Origin: Puccinellia tenuiflora
Taxonomy: Eukaryota > Streptophyta > Magnoliopsida > Poales > Poaceae
Length of the DNA: 64,000 nucleotides
Assembly: GCA_012064385.1 (NCBI GenBank)
Contig: QRDG01001991.1
Coordinates: 1,299,290 to 1,363,289 of the forward strand
Direction of reading: 5' to 3'
In this document: piece by piece, positions 45,586-57,368 of the stretch
How the letters are laid out: every line of letters starts with the position of its first letter
How positions within the stretch are numbered: position 1 is the stretch's first letter
Notes under the pieces: generated by a model
Told to the model about the DNA's origin: nothing
Database searches by the model: none
The model's input: the letters and a program-made list of their open reading frames with translations, nothing else
Position numbers and translations under genes: made by a program

Positions 45586-48500
45586 TGAAAGAACATGTGC
45601 CATCCCCTCGTGTTTTGATGTTGACAAAAATACAAGTAAGTGCTCTAATGTTGAATATCAGCTGTGCAGGAAATCCAAAAGAGTCGTCGCGAAAAGATGA
45701 TCAAGGAGGTGTTTTCTGGGTATACCGGAAGTACCGGTAATGTCACCGGTACTACCGCTGGGAACTTCCGGTGGTACTTCCGGTGGCACTTCCGCTTATG
45801 AAAAATCGCTTCTGGATTGCCCCGGAAGTCGCACCAGAAGTAGCACCGGAACTTCCGGTAAACCGGAAGTACCGGCGTGCTCAGCGGTACTACTGCTGGA
45901 TACTTCCGGAGCCACTTCCGGAACCAGTGCCGTTTACGAAAGTGGGCTTCTGTATCTTTTCCGAAAGTTGCACCGGAAGTGACACCGGTACTATCGCTAA
46001 ACCGGAAGTACCGGCGCGACCAGCGGAACTTCCGCTCCTACGGGAAAGAGGGCTCCTTCGAAGACCGTTGACAGAAGAAGAAGAAGAGAGGACCGGAAGT
46101 ACCGACACTCCTGGCGGTACTTCCGGTGTTGCGGGAATGAGGCAGCCCTCCAACGACCAGAATTTGTGAAGGAGTATAAATGCTCCTTCACCTACCTTGG
46201 GATAGCTAGCTTGTTCATTCTCTCTCCTCCATTAATGCTCTAAAAGGCTCAAGCTCAAATTCCTTAGATCTCTCAATCCCTCCACCCAAATTCGTCGATC
46301 TTTGGAGGATTGAAGGAGAAGGCCCCGATCTACATCTTCACCAAGCCGTTCTTCATTTCCCCTCTCATTCACTTGAGGGATTTCATTTCTAGGGTTAGCA
46401 TTGTGTTACCCTAGTATTCTTGTGCTTACTACTTGTTGTAATTGTGACAGATGTGTTGATTTGGGAGCCCCCAATTAAGTTGTGGGTGTGTGCCCCAAAA
46501 ACATTGTAAAGGCTTTGGATTCTGCCTCGAAGGATTCCGATAGTGGAAGGTGAACCAAACCCTCGGGTGTGGTTCATCGGAGAATAGGGTGAGGCCTTTG
46601 TGGCATCTTGAGTAGGCCTCTTGTGGCGAGTTCACACCCCTCCAACGAGACGTACTCCCTTAACAAGGAGGAACTCGGGAATACATCCTTGTCTCCGCGT
46701 GCTTCCGCTTTCGGTTATCTCTTTCCCTTAGTTGTCTTTACTTGTATCGTTAATTGCCTAGTTGTTTTAGTTTGCTTCTCATATAGGTAAATTCACCGTA
46801 GTTGCATATCTATACCTAATAATAAAAGCAATAAGGTTTCTTTGGTCGGTCCGGTCGGTCCATCGTAGTTTTTATGGTTTTGCCCTCCCACCAAATCTCT
46901 TCTCGCCCCTCCGGGTCTGACGCAAATCCGTGTCGTGGAGTTTGCCATACTACTCCTACATGAATCCAAAGCATTGACGGACACGATAAGCTTTGAATAG
47001 TTCGTCTGTCACATCGTATACTGTTTCTGTTGTATGTTCGCCCGTCCGCTCGTTTCGTTCGCCCGTCACCACTCACCACTCGTGGGCCTGGCCCAATTCC
47101 GTCGGTCGGTCGTGAAACGTCTTTTCCTTTTAATCTCGCCTCCGCCTTCACCCGTTCACCGTGTCCTACTCAAAGTCGAGCATTGTACATAGACGAGCGG
47201 CCGCACGTATAAACATACGAGGAGGTGAGTTTGTTTCGTATCCACGAGACCTCGACCTAATAAGAGAGAAAGAAACAATCACTCAACCAGGGCCTCGCAG
47301 CGACAACCCTGTCGAGAGCAAATTACGTCCACAAGAAAGAAGAAGAAATTCAGAGGTTATCACCATTGTGTTGGTTGTCACGGACTTGGATCGTTGGCTT
47401 CGGTGGTGGCTGCCACCACGCCGGACCAAGACCGGAGGCGCGCGGCGAGTCCCTCCGGCAACGCGCAGGCGCGCGGCGCGATCCCGCCATGGCGACGCCT
47501 CCAACTATGGCAAGGAATCGACGCGGGATCACAATCATCCGATCGCAAGGAGTGGATGTTCACAGATGGCTCACGTATACGTCCGCCTAATCGCTGCAAG
47601 GACATACAGTCTGACCAATCCATTGTTAAGGCTGCCTCTTCTGGAGGTACGACTCATCTCTTCGTTTGGGAAGGATATCAATCAGTTGCTCGACATGCAC
47701 GTGCAAGTGCCTGATGTTGAGGAAAATGTCACAAAAAGGTGGGTGCAGTAATATCAAGGGCTGGATGTGTACTTCAATCAACCACGGTAAGCAGCTTGAT
47801 GCATGCATACTTCGTACATTTATCCACCGTCCTTTTATTTTTGAAAGTGCCAACTTGTGAGGTTTTTTTTTCAGGGAAGAACTGATCTGCGAACGTAGGT
47901 GGTGACACTAGCAGACTAGACTCCAGTAAAAATTCGCCGTTGCAGACTAGCTTTCAGTTAAACTCACCGGCGCTTGACTCCCTTCTATAGTCAATTCACC
48001 TCCTTAATACATACAAATGTGCATATCGGTTTTTTTCCTTGACCCTAAGGAACTAAAATTTTGAATCTTAATCGACTCCATGGTAGATTGGGCTTCAATC
48101 TGAAACCGGCCGGAGAGAGGAAATTGTATCCTCTCGGTTATTTTCATTTGAGCTATTTCAGTTTAAGGTATTTACAAAATAATCCTTGTCTTAAATTGTA
48201 CAGCTAATTCGGTATGCAGTTAAGCGCTAAGCTTATTTAAATTTCTGATCATATTTTTCGAGTCTTCATACTTTCATCCACTGATCTCAAAAAAAATTAG
48301 GGAGCGAACATTGGATTTCTAGATTTAGGCTAAGCCTTCTTCCGTTAAGTTATTTCTTTTTCTTCAAGTGCAAAGATTGATAGAAGATCATGCCAGGAGA
48401 AGCAAAATTTTATTTTCTAAACAGATACGTAGTAGGAACTACAAATTTTTATAGACAGAGTTCTTTTAACTCTGCAATGCCATTATGTGGAAGAAAATAT

Positions 48501-48649
48501 TAAATAAAAATTACCCCGTAGCAACGCACGGGCATTTTTGCTAGTCTAGATAATTTACCTTTGTGTTAAGCCTAAAATCGAAAAAGAATTAAAAATTGGT
48601 GTAGCACCTATTCACCCCCCCCCCTCTAGGTGCCCATACGATCCTTTCA
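45586..48649 (+). mobile_element. Copia solo LTR with a Helitron inside it
   Basis: It starts TGAAAGAACATG and ends GATCCTTTCA, flanked by CCCGG at 45581-45585 and 48650-48654. Without the Helitron it is about 1.33 kb (45586-46808 and 48545-48649). The 45719-46137 part is dense in CCGGAAGTACCGG-like motifs in both orientations. It is related to the LTR at 42226-44627 but carries no coding sequence. Confidence 0.88.
46809..48544 (+). mobile_element. Non-autonomous Helitron (1736 bp)
   Basis: It starts TCTATACCTAATAATAAAAG after an A. It ends with hairpin CCCGT...ACGGG (48515-48532), then GCATTTTTG and CTAG (48541-48544) before a T. The host LTR reads through when it is removed (GTTGCATA/TCTAGATAA). 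No RepHel protein is present. Open frames around 47160-47760 could be captured gene pieces; I do not recognise them. Confidence 0.9.
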
Positions 48650-51034
48650 CCCGGTCTCCCCACCGCCGGAGCGCACCACCATCGTCTCCTCTCCGCTGGA
48701 GCGAGCTGCCCCGGCCTCCCCTCCGCCGGGATCAAGCCAACCCGGCCTTCCCACCGCCGGATGGCGCCGTCGACGGCGCCCCACCACCGGATCGAGCCTC
48801 CCCTACCTCCCCACCACCAGAGCACGCCGCCGCCGGATCGAGCCGCCCCGGCCTCCCTTCCACCGCATCGAGCCACTACGGCCTTCCTCCACCGGAGGCG
48901 CCGCCGCCCCTCCACCGGAGCACACCACCTGGTTGGCGGCCTCTTAAGCTCCGTCCCGCGCCGCCCAGAGGGTCCCCAGCCACATGCCTGCGAGGATGAC
49001 CTCCACGCGCCACCCCGTGGCCTCCCTGCTCGCCGATGGGAGGACAGCCGCTGCCCCCTCTGTGCATCTCCGCACCTCCAGCACACGCGCCTGCTGCTTA
49101 ACATTCCTCCCAACGCCGCTGCGGAAGTTCACGGGCACCACTGGAGTCCAGCTTGCCCGCACGAGGAGAGATACGGGTGCCTGCCACACCGGTGAGTAGG
49201 GACACGGGTTCCTCGCGGAGTATATCGGTCCCTGCCGTGATGCTCTGAAATTAACCTGAGACGAAACTGCTTCTGAACTGCTAAGTTCAGAAGTTCGTTT
49301 AAGTTTACGTAAAAAAATTAGTTGATCGATAGAAATAGAAGTTCACTCTTAAAAAATTGGGGAGTTAATTTGGTCCTGCGTGGAAGTTTGTTTGCTGTGA
49401 AAAATGGTAATAAACAACATAAAGGAAATAAGAAAGTCCACTTGTTAATCTAAAGCGGTTCATTCATGAAAATAGAACACAAAAGTTCACTACCGACAAC
49501 ATTGAAGTTCATTCTTAAAAACAGTGCAAAACGGACATGAGTTTGGAAAATACGAATTTTAATATATTTAAAACTGCTCTCGCATGGTAAAGAATTTCAA
49601 AAAGTTAAAAATATGTCAAGAAGTTTACTTAGTATAAGTCGAGAAGTTCACTTAGGTACTGCTTTGAAGTTCACATCGTGCTCGTTCCGAAGTTCATTTC
49701 TCCAATACTTAGGTGAGTTCATATAAAAATCTTCATTTTAAAAACGGAGTTCACTTCATATAGGTCGAGAAGTTCACTTCGGTACTGCTTTGAAGTTCAC
49801 ATCGTGCTTGGCTCGAAGTTCATTTCTCCAATACTTAGGCGATATATTTCTAAAAAATTTCATTTTAAAAATGGAGTTGACTTTTTTAATTGGGGAAAAT
49901 TAAAAAAGGGAGTTCAATTCGTCCATACCTCGAGGTTCACAATTTTCCTAACAATAAAAAAAATTATTCGCGAGTAAAAAAGGTTCATGCTTTTTTTTGT
50001 AAAAGGAGGCTCACTTTCTTCATCCCGGAAGTTCACGTCTGGGAGTTCAAATCATTTGTGTCGGAGGTTCACTTTTTTAAATGACAAAAAGTCTAAATTA
50101 TTGACGAGTAAAAAAATCTGGAAGTTTTACTCTCAGGAAATTTTGAAGTTCAGTGTATATAATGACGAAGTTCACTAACACAGAAATAGAGGTTCACCAG
50201 TTTATAGGTTGGAAGTTCACTATACTCTGTTTTTCGGGGCGGAAATTTTACGCATATAATCGTTCATACGAGGTCCGGTTGGTCAAATCGACCGCTCCCG
50301 TATACAATTGCAATGATATTAGTCTAATTTAACTCTCCCATACCGCCACATCACCCGATCACCACAAATCTGTCAATTTTGAATCGTTTCACATGTCATC
50401 TCGTTTTTCCATTTTTCATATTTTCAAAATTAATCAAAAACTGTAAGGAATTGGTAAAACCTTTCTTCACACAAAAGTTGCGTCTAGTTAATATCTTTCC
50501 AATGCCATATCATTTGTTACGTTTCGATAAGCAGTTTGAAAGTAATTCCCAAAAAACTGTCCACTGTACCTAAAAGTTTAGAAAATAGATATGTTTATTT
50601 TTTAAACTGCTCTTAAACCGTAAGGAATTTCGAACATTTGGTAGAAATAGAAAAGTTGCGCATTCTCCATACCTTTACAACGGTATATTATTTGTCTCAA
50701 TCCGAGAAACGGTTTGAAAATGGTGCCCAAAATACAGTACGAAAACGGAGAAATACGCAAAAACAGTGTTTAGTATTTCTGAAATTGTTTTAAAACCGTA
50801 AGTATTTTGGAAATCTGTCATAAGAGAAGAGTAAAAGATGCGAAATTTCCGTAGCTATCCAACGGTATATCGCATGCGTTATTCTGACAAACGGTTCGAA
50901 AATCACGATAGAAATACTGGCCGCAAAAAAAAGTTAATCTGGATGTTCGGCAGAGAAGTTCACTACCACCTGTAATGAAGTTTAGAAAGTTGTCCAGAAT
51001 AATTATTCTACAAGGGAGTACAGAATAGCTGGAA

Positions 51035-51036
<2 letters not shown>

Positions 51037-51070
<34 letters not shown>
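51037..51070. repeat. (TA)n microsatellite
   Basis: An almost pure TA run separates the 3' end of M2 from the next element. Confidence 0.9.
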
Positions 51071-51072
<2 letters not shown>

Positions 51073-51461
51073 CTCAGATGGGGCACCATGGTGCCCGGGC
51101 ATCAGGACGGAATACGGTATAATTGGGGTATGTAGACATCACGTGTACCATGCGTATATATACCTAGGGTATGTAAAAGGTACATATAACATTGGGTATG
51201 AAAAAAATGGGGTATTATATACCTAATGTGTACGCATACTTACGGTACATATATATATGTCTGATCTGTACGCATACCCATGATATATATACCCAAGGTA
51301 TACGTACCATGTAGATACTCAATGTATATATATCCAAGGGTGCGTACACCTCCTACATACTCAATATTTGCATACCCGACGTATACGTGTTTTGTAGATA
51401 CCCAAAACTTACAGTATTCTTGCATGGTGCCCATGCACCAGGTAGCACCAGTTAATTTACC
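51071..51461. mobile_element. Small (TA)n-flanked element of about 390 bp
   Basis: It is bordered by (TA)n on both sides. One end has the perfect palindrome GGGCACCATGGTGCCC (51081-51096). The other has a hairpin TGCATGG/CCATGCA (51421-51437). In between are many copies of GGGTATGTA/TACCCA-like motifs in both orientations. There is no coding capacity. It is not the same family as M1-M6 but shares the TA niche. Confidence 0.6.
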
Positions 51462-51482
51462 ATATATATATATATGTATATG
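51462..51482. repeat. (TA)n microsatellite
   Basis: A short TA run with one TG interruption. Confidence 0.85.
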
Positions 51483-53616
51483 CAAAATAGTGGGGTGCCA
51501 TGGTGGGTAGCAGCGCACCCCGAACTAGCCATTGGATCAGCCCTATAGAGATAAAGGGAGCACCAACATTTAACAGCTCCACTAACGCCGTTCACCCATG
51601 TGCATATGACAATCCACTGAGCTACGGGACCAGACGGCATTTCAAAGTGCAAAACCCACGTTCTTAATCATTTTCTCCTCCCACATCCAGCCTCCCCCGA
51701 GATCCCCGCCCTCCTCCCTCCACCTCCTGCCTACTCCGGCCTACTCTCCAGCCTCCGGCCTCCACCTCCGACCTGCAGCATGGAGGGAGGCGCGCGTCCG
51801 GTGAGCTGCGGCGGGGAGGCCTGTACAGCGCGTTTTCTCCGGGAAACAAGATCCGCCGCCGGGAGGACAAGATCTGGCCCTGTACCATCCGGATCGAAGC
51901 GTGGAGGACAAGATCCAAATTTTTGTTCATCCTGCCATCAGATGTGGAGGTTTTTTGTTCATCAAATCCTCCAGATTTGCCCATCCGTTTTGCTGCCCCT
52001 TTTTTGTCATAAAAACAGTGTGATCCAGATCCTAAAAATGGATTTGTTTTTGCATTGGATTGGTCCGGGCCTTTCTGTATTCCTTGAATCTCGAGTGACA
52101 TGCTTCTTTTGGTTCTTGCATCCAAAGTATTATTTTATTCGTGAGCATGATTTTTTTGCATGATGCGAACAATGGAAAGGCCCTAGGTTTTATTTGTCCG
52201 ATTGTGAATCATACAGGCTGGTTTTGGACTTGATACGTGATGTGTTCAGATCCGGGAATCTAGGAACTAATATTGTTTCCGCAAAGGAGATGTTGTATAT
52301 CTGGTTTTTTGGATTTCAAGATCTACTCCGGCGGGGACGGTGGTGTCGCCGGCGGCGAGAAGGACGGCGAGGCGGAGCCGCGCCGGCGACCTGCTGCGTG
52401 GAGGTAGGCCGCGCCGGCGGCGAGAAGGGCGGCGGGGACAAGATCAGGCCCCTTTACCTCCCGGATCTCGCCGTGGAGGGCCTGAATCCGCGTGGAGGAC
52501 AAGATCCATATTTTTTTTCTTATTTTCTCTTAGATTTGCTTCGAAATTTCACGTTCTGGTCCTACGTTCTTGTAGATCTTGATCTGGATGTACATTCTTG
52601 ACTTCCTGTGATTTTTGACAGATCCGAAATTGCTTGGAGAAATACCAATTCGTTGCTCTTGTTTATATTTTTTTTGTGGAGCATGAATCCGAAATGGCCT
52701 GATTGGTGGAGCATGGATCTGCTTCTGTTGTTTTGTTGATGAAGCGATTTATGAATGGATGGGTGGATCCGAAATTTCCAGCTTTTGCGTCCACAATTTC
52801 TATGATTTGTACCGATCCGAAATTAATGTGATTTGTGCAGATCCAAAATTTATGCTGATGCATAAATTTGAAATTTCTATTGATTTGTACCGATCTGAAG
52901 TTGTCTGCTATTGACAGATCCGAAATTTTAATGTTAAAGCATTTCGTTAATGCATGAATCCGAAAAATGGCATGTTAATCCATAAACCACTCCGAAGTAA
53001 CAGCTATGTCTGGCAAGCGCCTTTGTTATGCATTTTCTTCCAACGTTTTGCTTCGGCTCCAGGAGGATGGAAGGCGAGGACCAGTGGAAGCCTGAAAAGA
53101 AAAGGAAAATCGGTAAAGTACATTCAGGTTGGAACAAAGCTTGGATCGAAACGGCATGCTGCTATTCAGCTGAAAAACTAAAACAAACATTTCCATGCGA
53201 TTGATCTTGTTCAGCATTTTCATCCAAGGAAGCCATGGCCGGTTCGTCGCAGAGGGTAGCAAGCAAAGGTTTTTTTATGTCAAGCAATCAGCGTTTTGCT
53301 TCGGTTCCCTTTTGCGACGAGAATGACGTCGGAGCCGTTTTGATTGTGGCTGGACTAGACTAACGACCCGATCACGTCCACAATCAAATCGCGAGTACGA
53401 AGAATTAGGAAATCATTCGCTATAGCATGCTCGGCGACGTGATCCCGTCGCACACCCAGATACCCAAATGGCCTGCATGTAACGGGGGAGGCGGGGACGG
53501 CATCAACTCGTACAGACGCTATCCAATGCAGCCCACATGAAAGTGATCTCTTACTATCTATATCCAACGGCTATCAAGGTATGCACAGCTAGCCACCCGG
53601 GTAGCAAATCCGCGTT
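51483..53616. other. (TA)n-bounded segment with GATCCGAAATT motifs; possible further TA-element
   Basis: It is bounded by (TA)n at 51462-51482 and 53617-53633. It contains two related blocks with GTGGAGGACAAGATCC (51901 and 52493) about 590 bp apart. A stretch at 52620-52980 carries about eight copies of GATCCGAAATT-like motifs. Near 53070 there is a short exon-like frame (MEGEDQWKPEKKRKIG) followed by GTAAAG. No known protein was recognised. Whether it is one element is uncertain, because its ends do not match M1-M6. Confidence 0.4.
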
Positions 53617-53633
53617 GTATATATATATATATA
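53617..53633. repeat. (TA)n microsatellite before M3
   Basis: A TA run immediately before GGGTGGGACTATTCTGCAC. Confidence 0.85.
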
Positions 53634-56560
53634 GGGTGGGACTATTCTGCACAACCCCTTAAGTATTTATAGAATAGCTATTCAGCACAACTTTTCCGAA
53701 CCCCTCCCCTAATAAAGACTTTCTAAACCCGAACCGACCAACCAGAAAAAAACCACTTGCGCCTACCGCACCCCACGTCCCCACCCACCCCGCTCTCTCC
53801 CCTGATTCCCTAACCACCTCCACTCGTAGCTTCTTCGTGGCCACCGCGGCGCCCTCCCCGCCTCCGTCGTTGCCTCGTGCGCCTCCCGGTCAGATTTGCG
53901 TGCGCCGACGCCTCCTGGCATCTTCCTCGTGCCACCGTCGCCGCCTCCCGGCCGCCTCCACGTTCACCGCCGCTGCCTACCAGCCAGATTTGCGCGGGCC
54001 GCCGCCTCCCGCCCACCTCCGCCTGCAGCGCCGCCACCACGCGACCACCGCAAGCCGTCGCCTACGACCTCCAACGAACGAGCACCGTCGGCCGCTTCCC
54101 TCCCCAACTGGATGCCGCGTTTCAAACAATAGCACGCCGCCGCCTGCATCCCGCATGGCTACTGGTGCCACCGTCCCTGCACCGCGCAGATCCCGGCGAC
54201 CGGCGGCGTTCCGTCCCGCGTGGATCCTAGTGGCGCGCCGATAGCATCCGAAGGGAGCTTGATCTCTGCCGCTGTGTCACCTCGTAGCGGAGGAGCAGCC
54301 TCGAGGCCACCATCGCCTCCTAACTCCTGCCGCATGGCCCCATCCTCCAACGCGTGTGCCGGCGGCCATCTGCTCCGGCGCCTTGCTCCAGCACGGCACC
54401 GGCCTTCTGCTGCGCCTCCGTCATGCTCCAGTGTCGCGCCGTCCTCATCCCTACTTCTACGGCATGTCCACCCCGTTACTGCTCCCTGTGCTTGGTGCCT
54501 CCAAGCTGAGCCGGTGGCGGCCATCCTCTGCTGCTTCGGGCTCTGAACTCCGACCTACAACGCCTTGAACTCCGCTGCTGGATCCGTGCGATTTGTCCTT
54601 TCTGCGAGGCCACTGAACATTTGTGCCCACAAACAAAAGATGCAGAGATGGAGAGAGAAGCATCTGCGATGGTGGTGAGAGGATAAGATACAAAAATGTG
54701 TGTGATAGAGAAACGACCATCTCATTTCCTGATGGCCATCGCGATCGTGCAAAAAAAAGAAGAATAGATGTGCGCAGTGCACTTGTTTAGTTGTTTATGT
54801 TTTGTCAATTCACTCTTTAGTTGTCAAAACATTGCACTTCTTCCAGCTAAAAAAAATAGTGCACTTTAATTTACTAACAAGCAATATGTCTACTTGATAG
54901 GTGAAGTTAACTTTTACTGCTCAGTAAATTTCATTTCATTTTTTTAGGAGTTAACTTCATTCGGTCAGAAAGTTTACTTTTAACTGAAATTACCTTTTTA
55001 CGCAGCAAAATGCAATTGGAATTAAAAAAGTTGCTCTGAAGTTTATTATTTTACCGGTTCATATCGTGCACTGTTGAAGTTCACTTAATTGGTGGTGAAA
55101 GTTCAAGCGGTCACGTTGCCGAAGTTCGTTTAAATAATTAATTGATCGAAAAAATGCTAGATTAAAGAATTTACTTTTTAAATAAAAATGAAGTTCACAT
55201 TGTCTAGCATCGAAGTTCACTATATGCAACATTGAAAGTCCCAAGTTAAAAATTTGAAGAAAAACAGTAGAAAGTTCATTTATGTACCGCGAGAAGTTTA
55301 GAAAAAATGGTCCGCCAATAAGTTGAGTTGCAAAATTAATAGGAAGTTTACTTACACATCGCGAGAAGTTCAGAAAAATAGCCCGCCAAAATAAAGTTCA
55401 CTGCAAAAAAAAAAATAGAAAGTTCACGTACGTATCGCGAGATTCAGAAAAATAGAAAGTTTACTTACGTAATTCTGTGGAGTTCATCAACTTTGTGAGT
55501 AAGTTTAGAAGTGGTTCGAAAATAGGAAGTTCAACTGTGAATCGTGACAAGTTTAGAAAAAAGATGGTCCAGCGAGATGTTCAGTTGTGAAAAAAATAGA
55601 AAGTTCACTTACGTTCGTGGCAAAATTTCGTAAAAAAATAGGCAGTTCACTTACATATATCGGGGGTTTATCAGCTTTCTGAGTAAGTTCAGAACTGGTT
55701 CGAGAATAAGAAGTTCACCTGTGTATTACGAGAAGTTCAGAAAAAGATGGTCCAACACATATTATCGTGTTTCTCTGTTTTCGTATTTTTAACATTAATA
55801 AAAAACCGTAATGAATTTCGAAAAACTTTCTTTACGAAAAAGTTGCCCCTAGCGAATATCTTTCCAACGCCATATCATTTGTTACATTTCGATAAGCGGT
55901 TTGAAAATAATTGCCAAAACACTGTCCGCTAGATTTTAAACAGAATTACTTATTTTTCAAACTGCCCTTAAACCGTAATGAATTTCGAAAATTAGCTAGA
56001 GATAGAGAAGTTGCGCATTTCCCATATCTTTCCAACGGTGTATCACTTGCAACAATCCGACATAAATTTTGGAAATGGCGTCCAAAATACAGTACGGAAA
56101 CGGACAAATCCGCAAAAACATTATATAGTTTATTTGAAATTGTTTTCAAACCGTGCATAATTTCGAAACCTGACAGAAGACTAAAAGTTGCGCAATTTCC
56201 ATACCTATCCAACGGCATATTATTTGCATTCATCCGACGAGCGGTTTGAAAATGGCGCTCCAAATACTGTATGCAAACGGACAAAATCGTGAAATCCGTG
56301 TTTAGTATATTCGAAATTGTTCTAAAACCGTACAGAATTTGAAAACCGTCCAGAAGAGTAAAAGTTGCGCATTTACAATATGAATCCAACGGCATATCGC
56401 ATGCATCATTCCGATAAACGGTTTGAAAATGGCGATCGAAATACTGTCTGCAAAAACAGATATCTGGGTGTTCCGCCGAGAAGTTCACAGTTTACTGTTT
56501 AGTAAGTTCAGAAAGTTGTTCAGAATAGTTATTCTGCAAGGGAGTGCAGAATACCTGGAA
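53634..56560 (+). mobile_element. TA-element M3 (2927 bp)
   Basis: Its 5' end is GGGTGGGACTATTCTGCAC; its 3' end is a hairpin with stem ATTCTGCA/TGCAGAAT, then ACCTGGAA and TA. The GC-rich part (about 53750-54560) is proline/arginine-rich in several frames with no recognised domain. About 55050-55740 carries dense GAAGTTCA motifs. About 55803-56480 has four units of about 167-178 bp (starts near 55803, 55970, 56148 and 56325). It is complete by its ends. Confidence 0.78.
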
Positions 56561-56568
56561 TATATATA
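56561..56568. repeat. Short TA tract between M3 and M4
   Basis: TATATATA only, so M3 and M4 are almost abutting in the same orientation. Confidence 0.7.
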
Positions 56569-57014
56569 GGGTGAGACTATTCTGCACAACCCCTTTAAGT
56601 GTTTGCTAAATAGTTATTCAGCACAACTTTCCCAAAATAAAGGCCTTCTTATCCCGATTCGGATCCCCGACCCGCACCGACGCCGCCGTACCTCACCTCC
56701 ACCGCCCGCCGCCAGGGCATCCACCACCGCGTGCCGCCCAACTCGGCCTGCCCTCACCTCTTCCCCGATCCAACCACCTTCTTCCCCGCATGCACCGCTG
56801 CCCCCACACCTCCTACCCTGCACGCGCCGCCGCCCCTCACCTCCTCCCCCGCACGCGCCGCCGCCGCCCACCTCGTCCCTCGCACGAACCGCCACCCCCA
56901 CCTCCTCCCCCGCACACGCCGCCGCCCCCCACCTCCTCCTCCGCCGCCCCCTCACCTCCTTCCCCGCGCGCCGCCGCCCCTCACCGTCTCCACCCCGCAA
57001 GCGCCTCCACCCCC

Positions 57015-57368
57015 ACCGGCGCCGACGAGACAAGGCGCCTCACGGTATAGGTGGCGTGCGTGCTCGACGAGTGCCGAGCCTCCCTCGCCGTGCACCTGCG
57101 GAAGCTCCGAGAGCGCGCGGCGCTCCGCTCCGCCTCCCCCGACGGCCGCTTCCTCCCCGCCTTCTGCACCGCCATCACCCCGCTCTTCGAGATCCTGCGC
57201 CGCTCCCCCGCCTCCGACCGCATCGCGCGCTTCGTGGCGGCCTTCGCATCCGCCTTCGCCTCCACTGCTGGGGACGGGTTCCTCGAGGGGTTCCTCGAGG
57301 GGTTCCTCCGCTTCCTCCTTGCCGCGCACCGCCCCGCGCGCTTCCGCTCCTGCCAAATCGTCTCCGAG
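57015..57368 (+). pseudogene. CAP-G: Captured exon 1 of condensin subunit CAP-G (in M4)
   Basis: The frame reads ADETRRLTV, then a stop, then LDECRASLAVHLRKLRE, SPDGRFLPAFC, TPLFEILRRSP, DRIARFVAAFASAFAS, DGFLEGFL and FRSCQIVSE, ending at a GTGCGT donor. I recognise this as the N-terminus of plant condensin complex subunit 3 (CAP-G), a HEAT-repeat subunit that acts on mitotic chromosomes. It is a fragment. TAG at 57048-57050 replaces a Glu codon that M5 keeps, and FLEG is duplicated by a 12-bp tandem repeat. It could not make CAP-G. Recognition is from memory of the family, without a database search. Confidence 0.75.

Larger units (their letters stand above)
45300..51036 (+). mobile_element. 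TA-element M2 (about 2.7 kb of its own sequence)
   Basis: It starts GGGTAGGACTATTCTGCAC after (TA)n and ends CAGAATAGCTGGAAT before (TA)n. Its own parts are 45300-45580 and 48655-51036, split by a copia solo LTR. The 5' part is GC-rich with a degenerate repeat of about 34 bp at 48655-48940. The middle (about 49260-50230) is packed with GAAGTTCAC motifs. The 3' part (about 50390-50910) has three units of about 175 bp. No protein of known family is encoded. Confidence 0.75.

Noticed and set aside
51590..51635. tRNA or tRNA-derived SINE on the minus strand (TAGCTCAGTGG A-box-like)
   Set aside because: No good B-box at the right distance and no cloverleaf seen. The A-box match alone is weak.
51483..53616. 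A host gene 5' region (several exon-like pieces, repeated GTGGAGGACAAGATCC)
   Set aside because: No coherent exon chain or known protein could be followed. It is left as an unassigned (TA)n-bounded segment.
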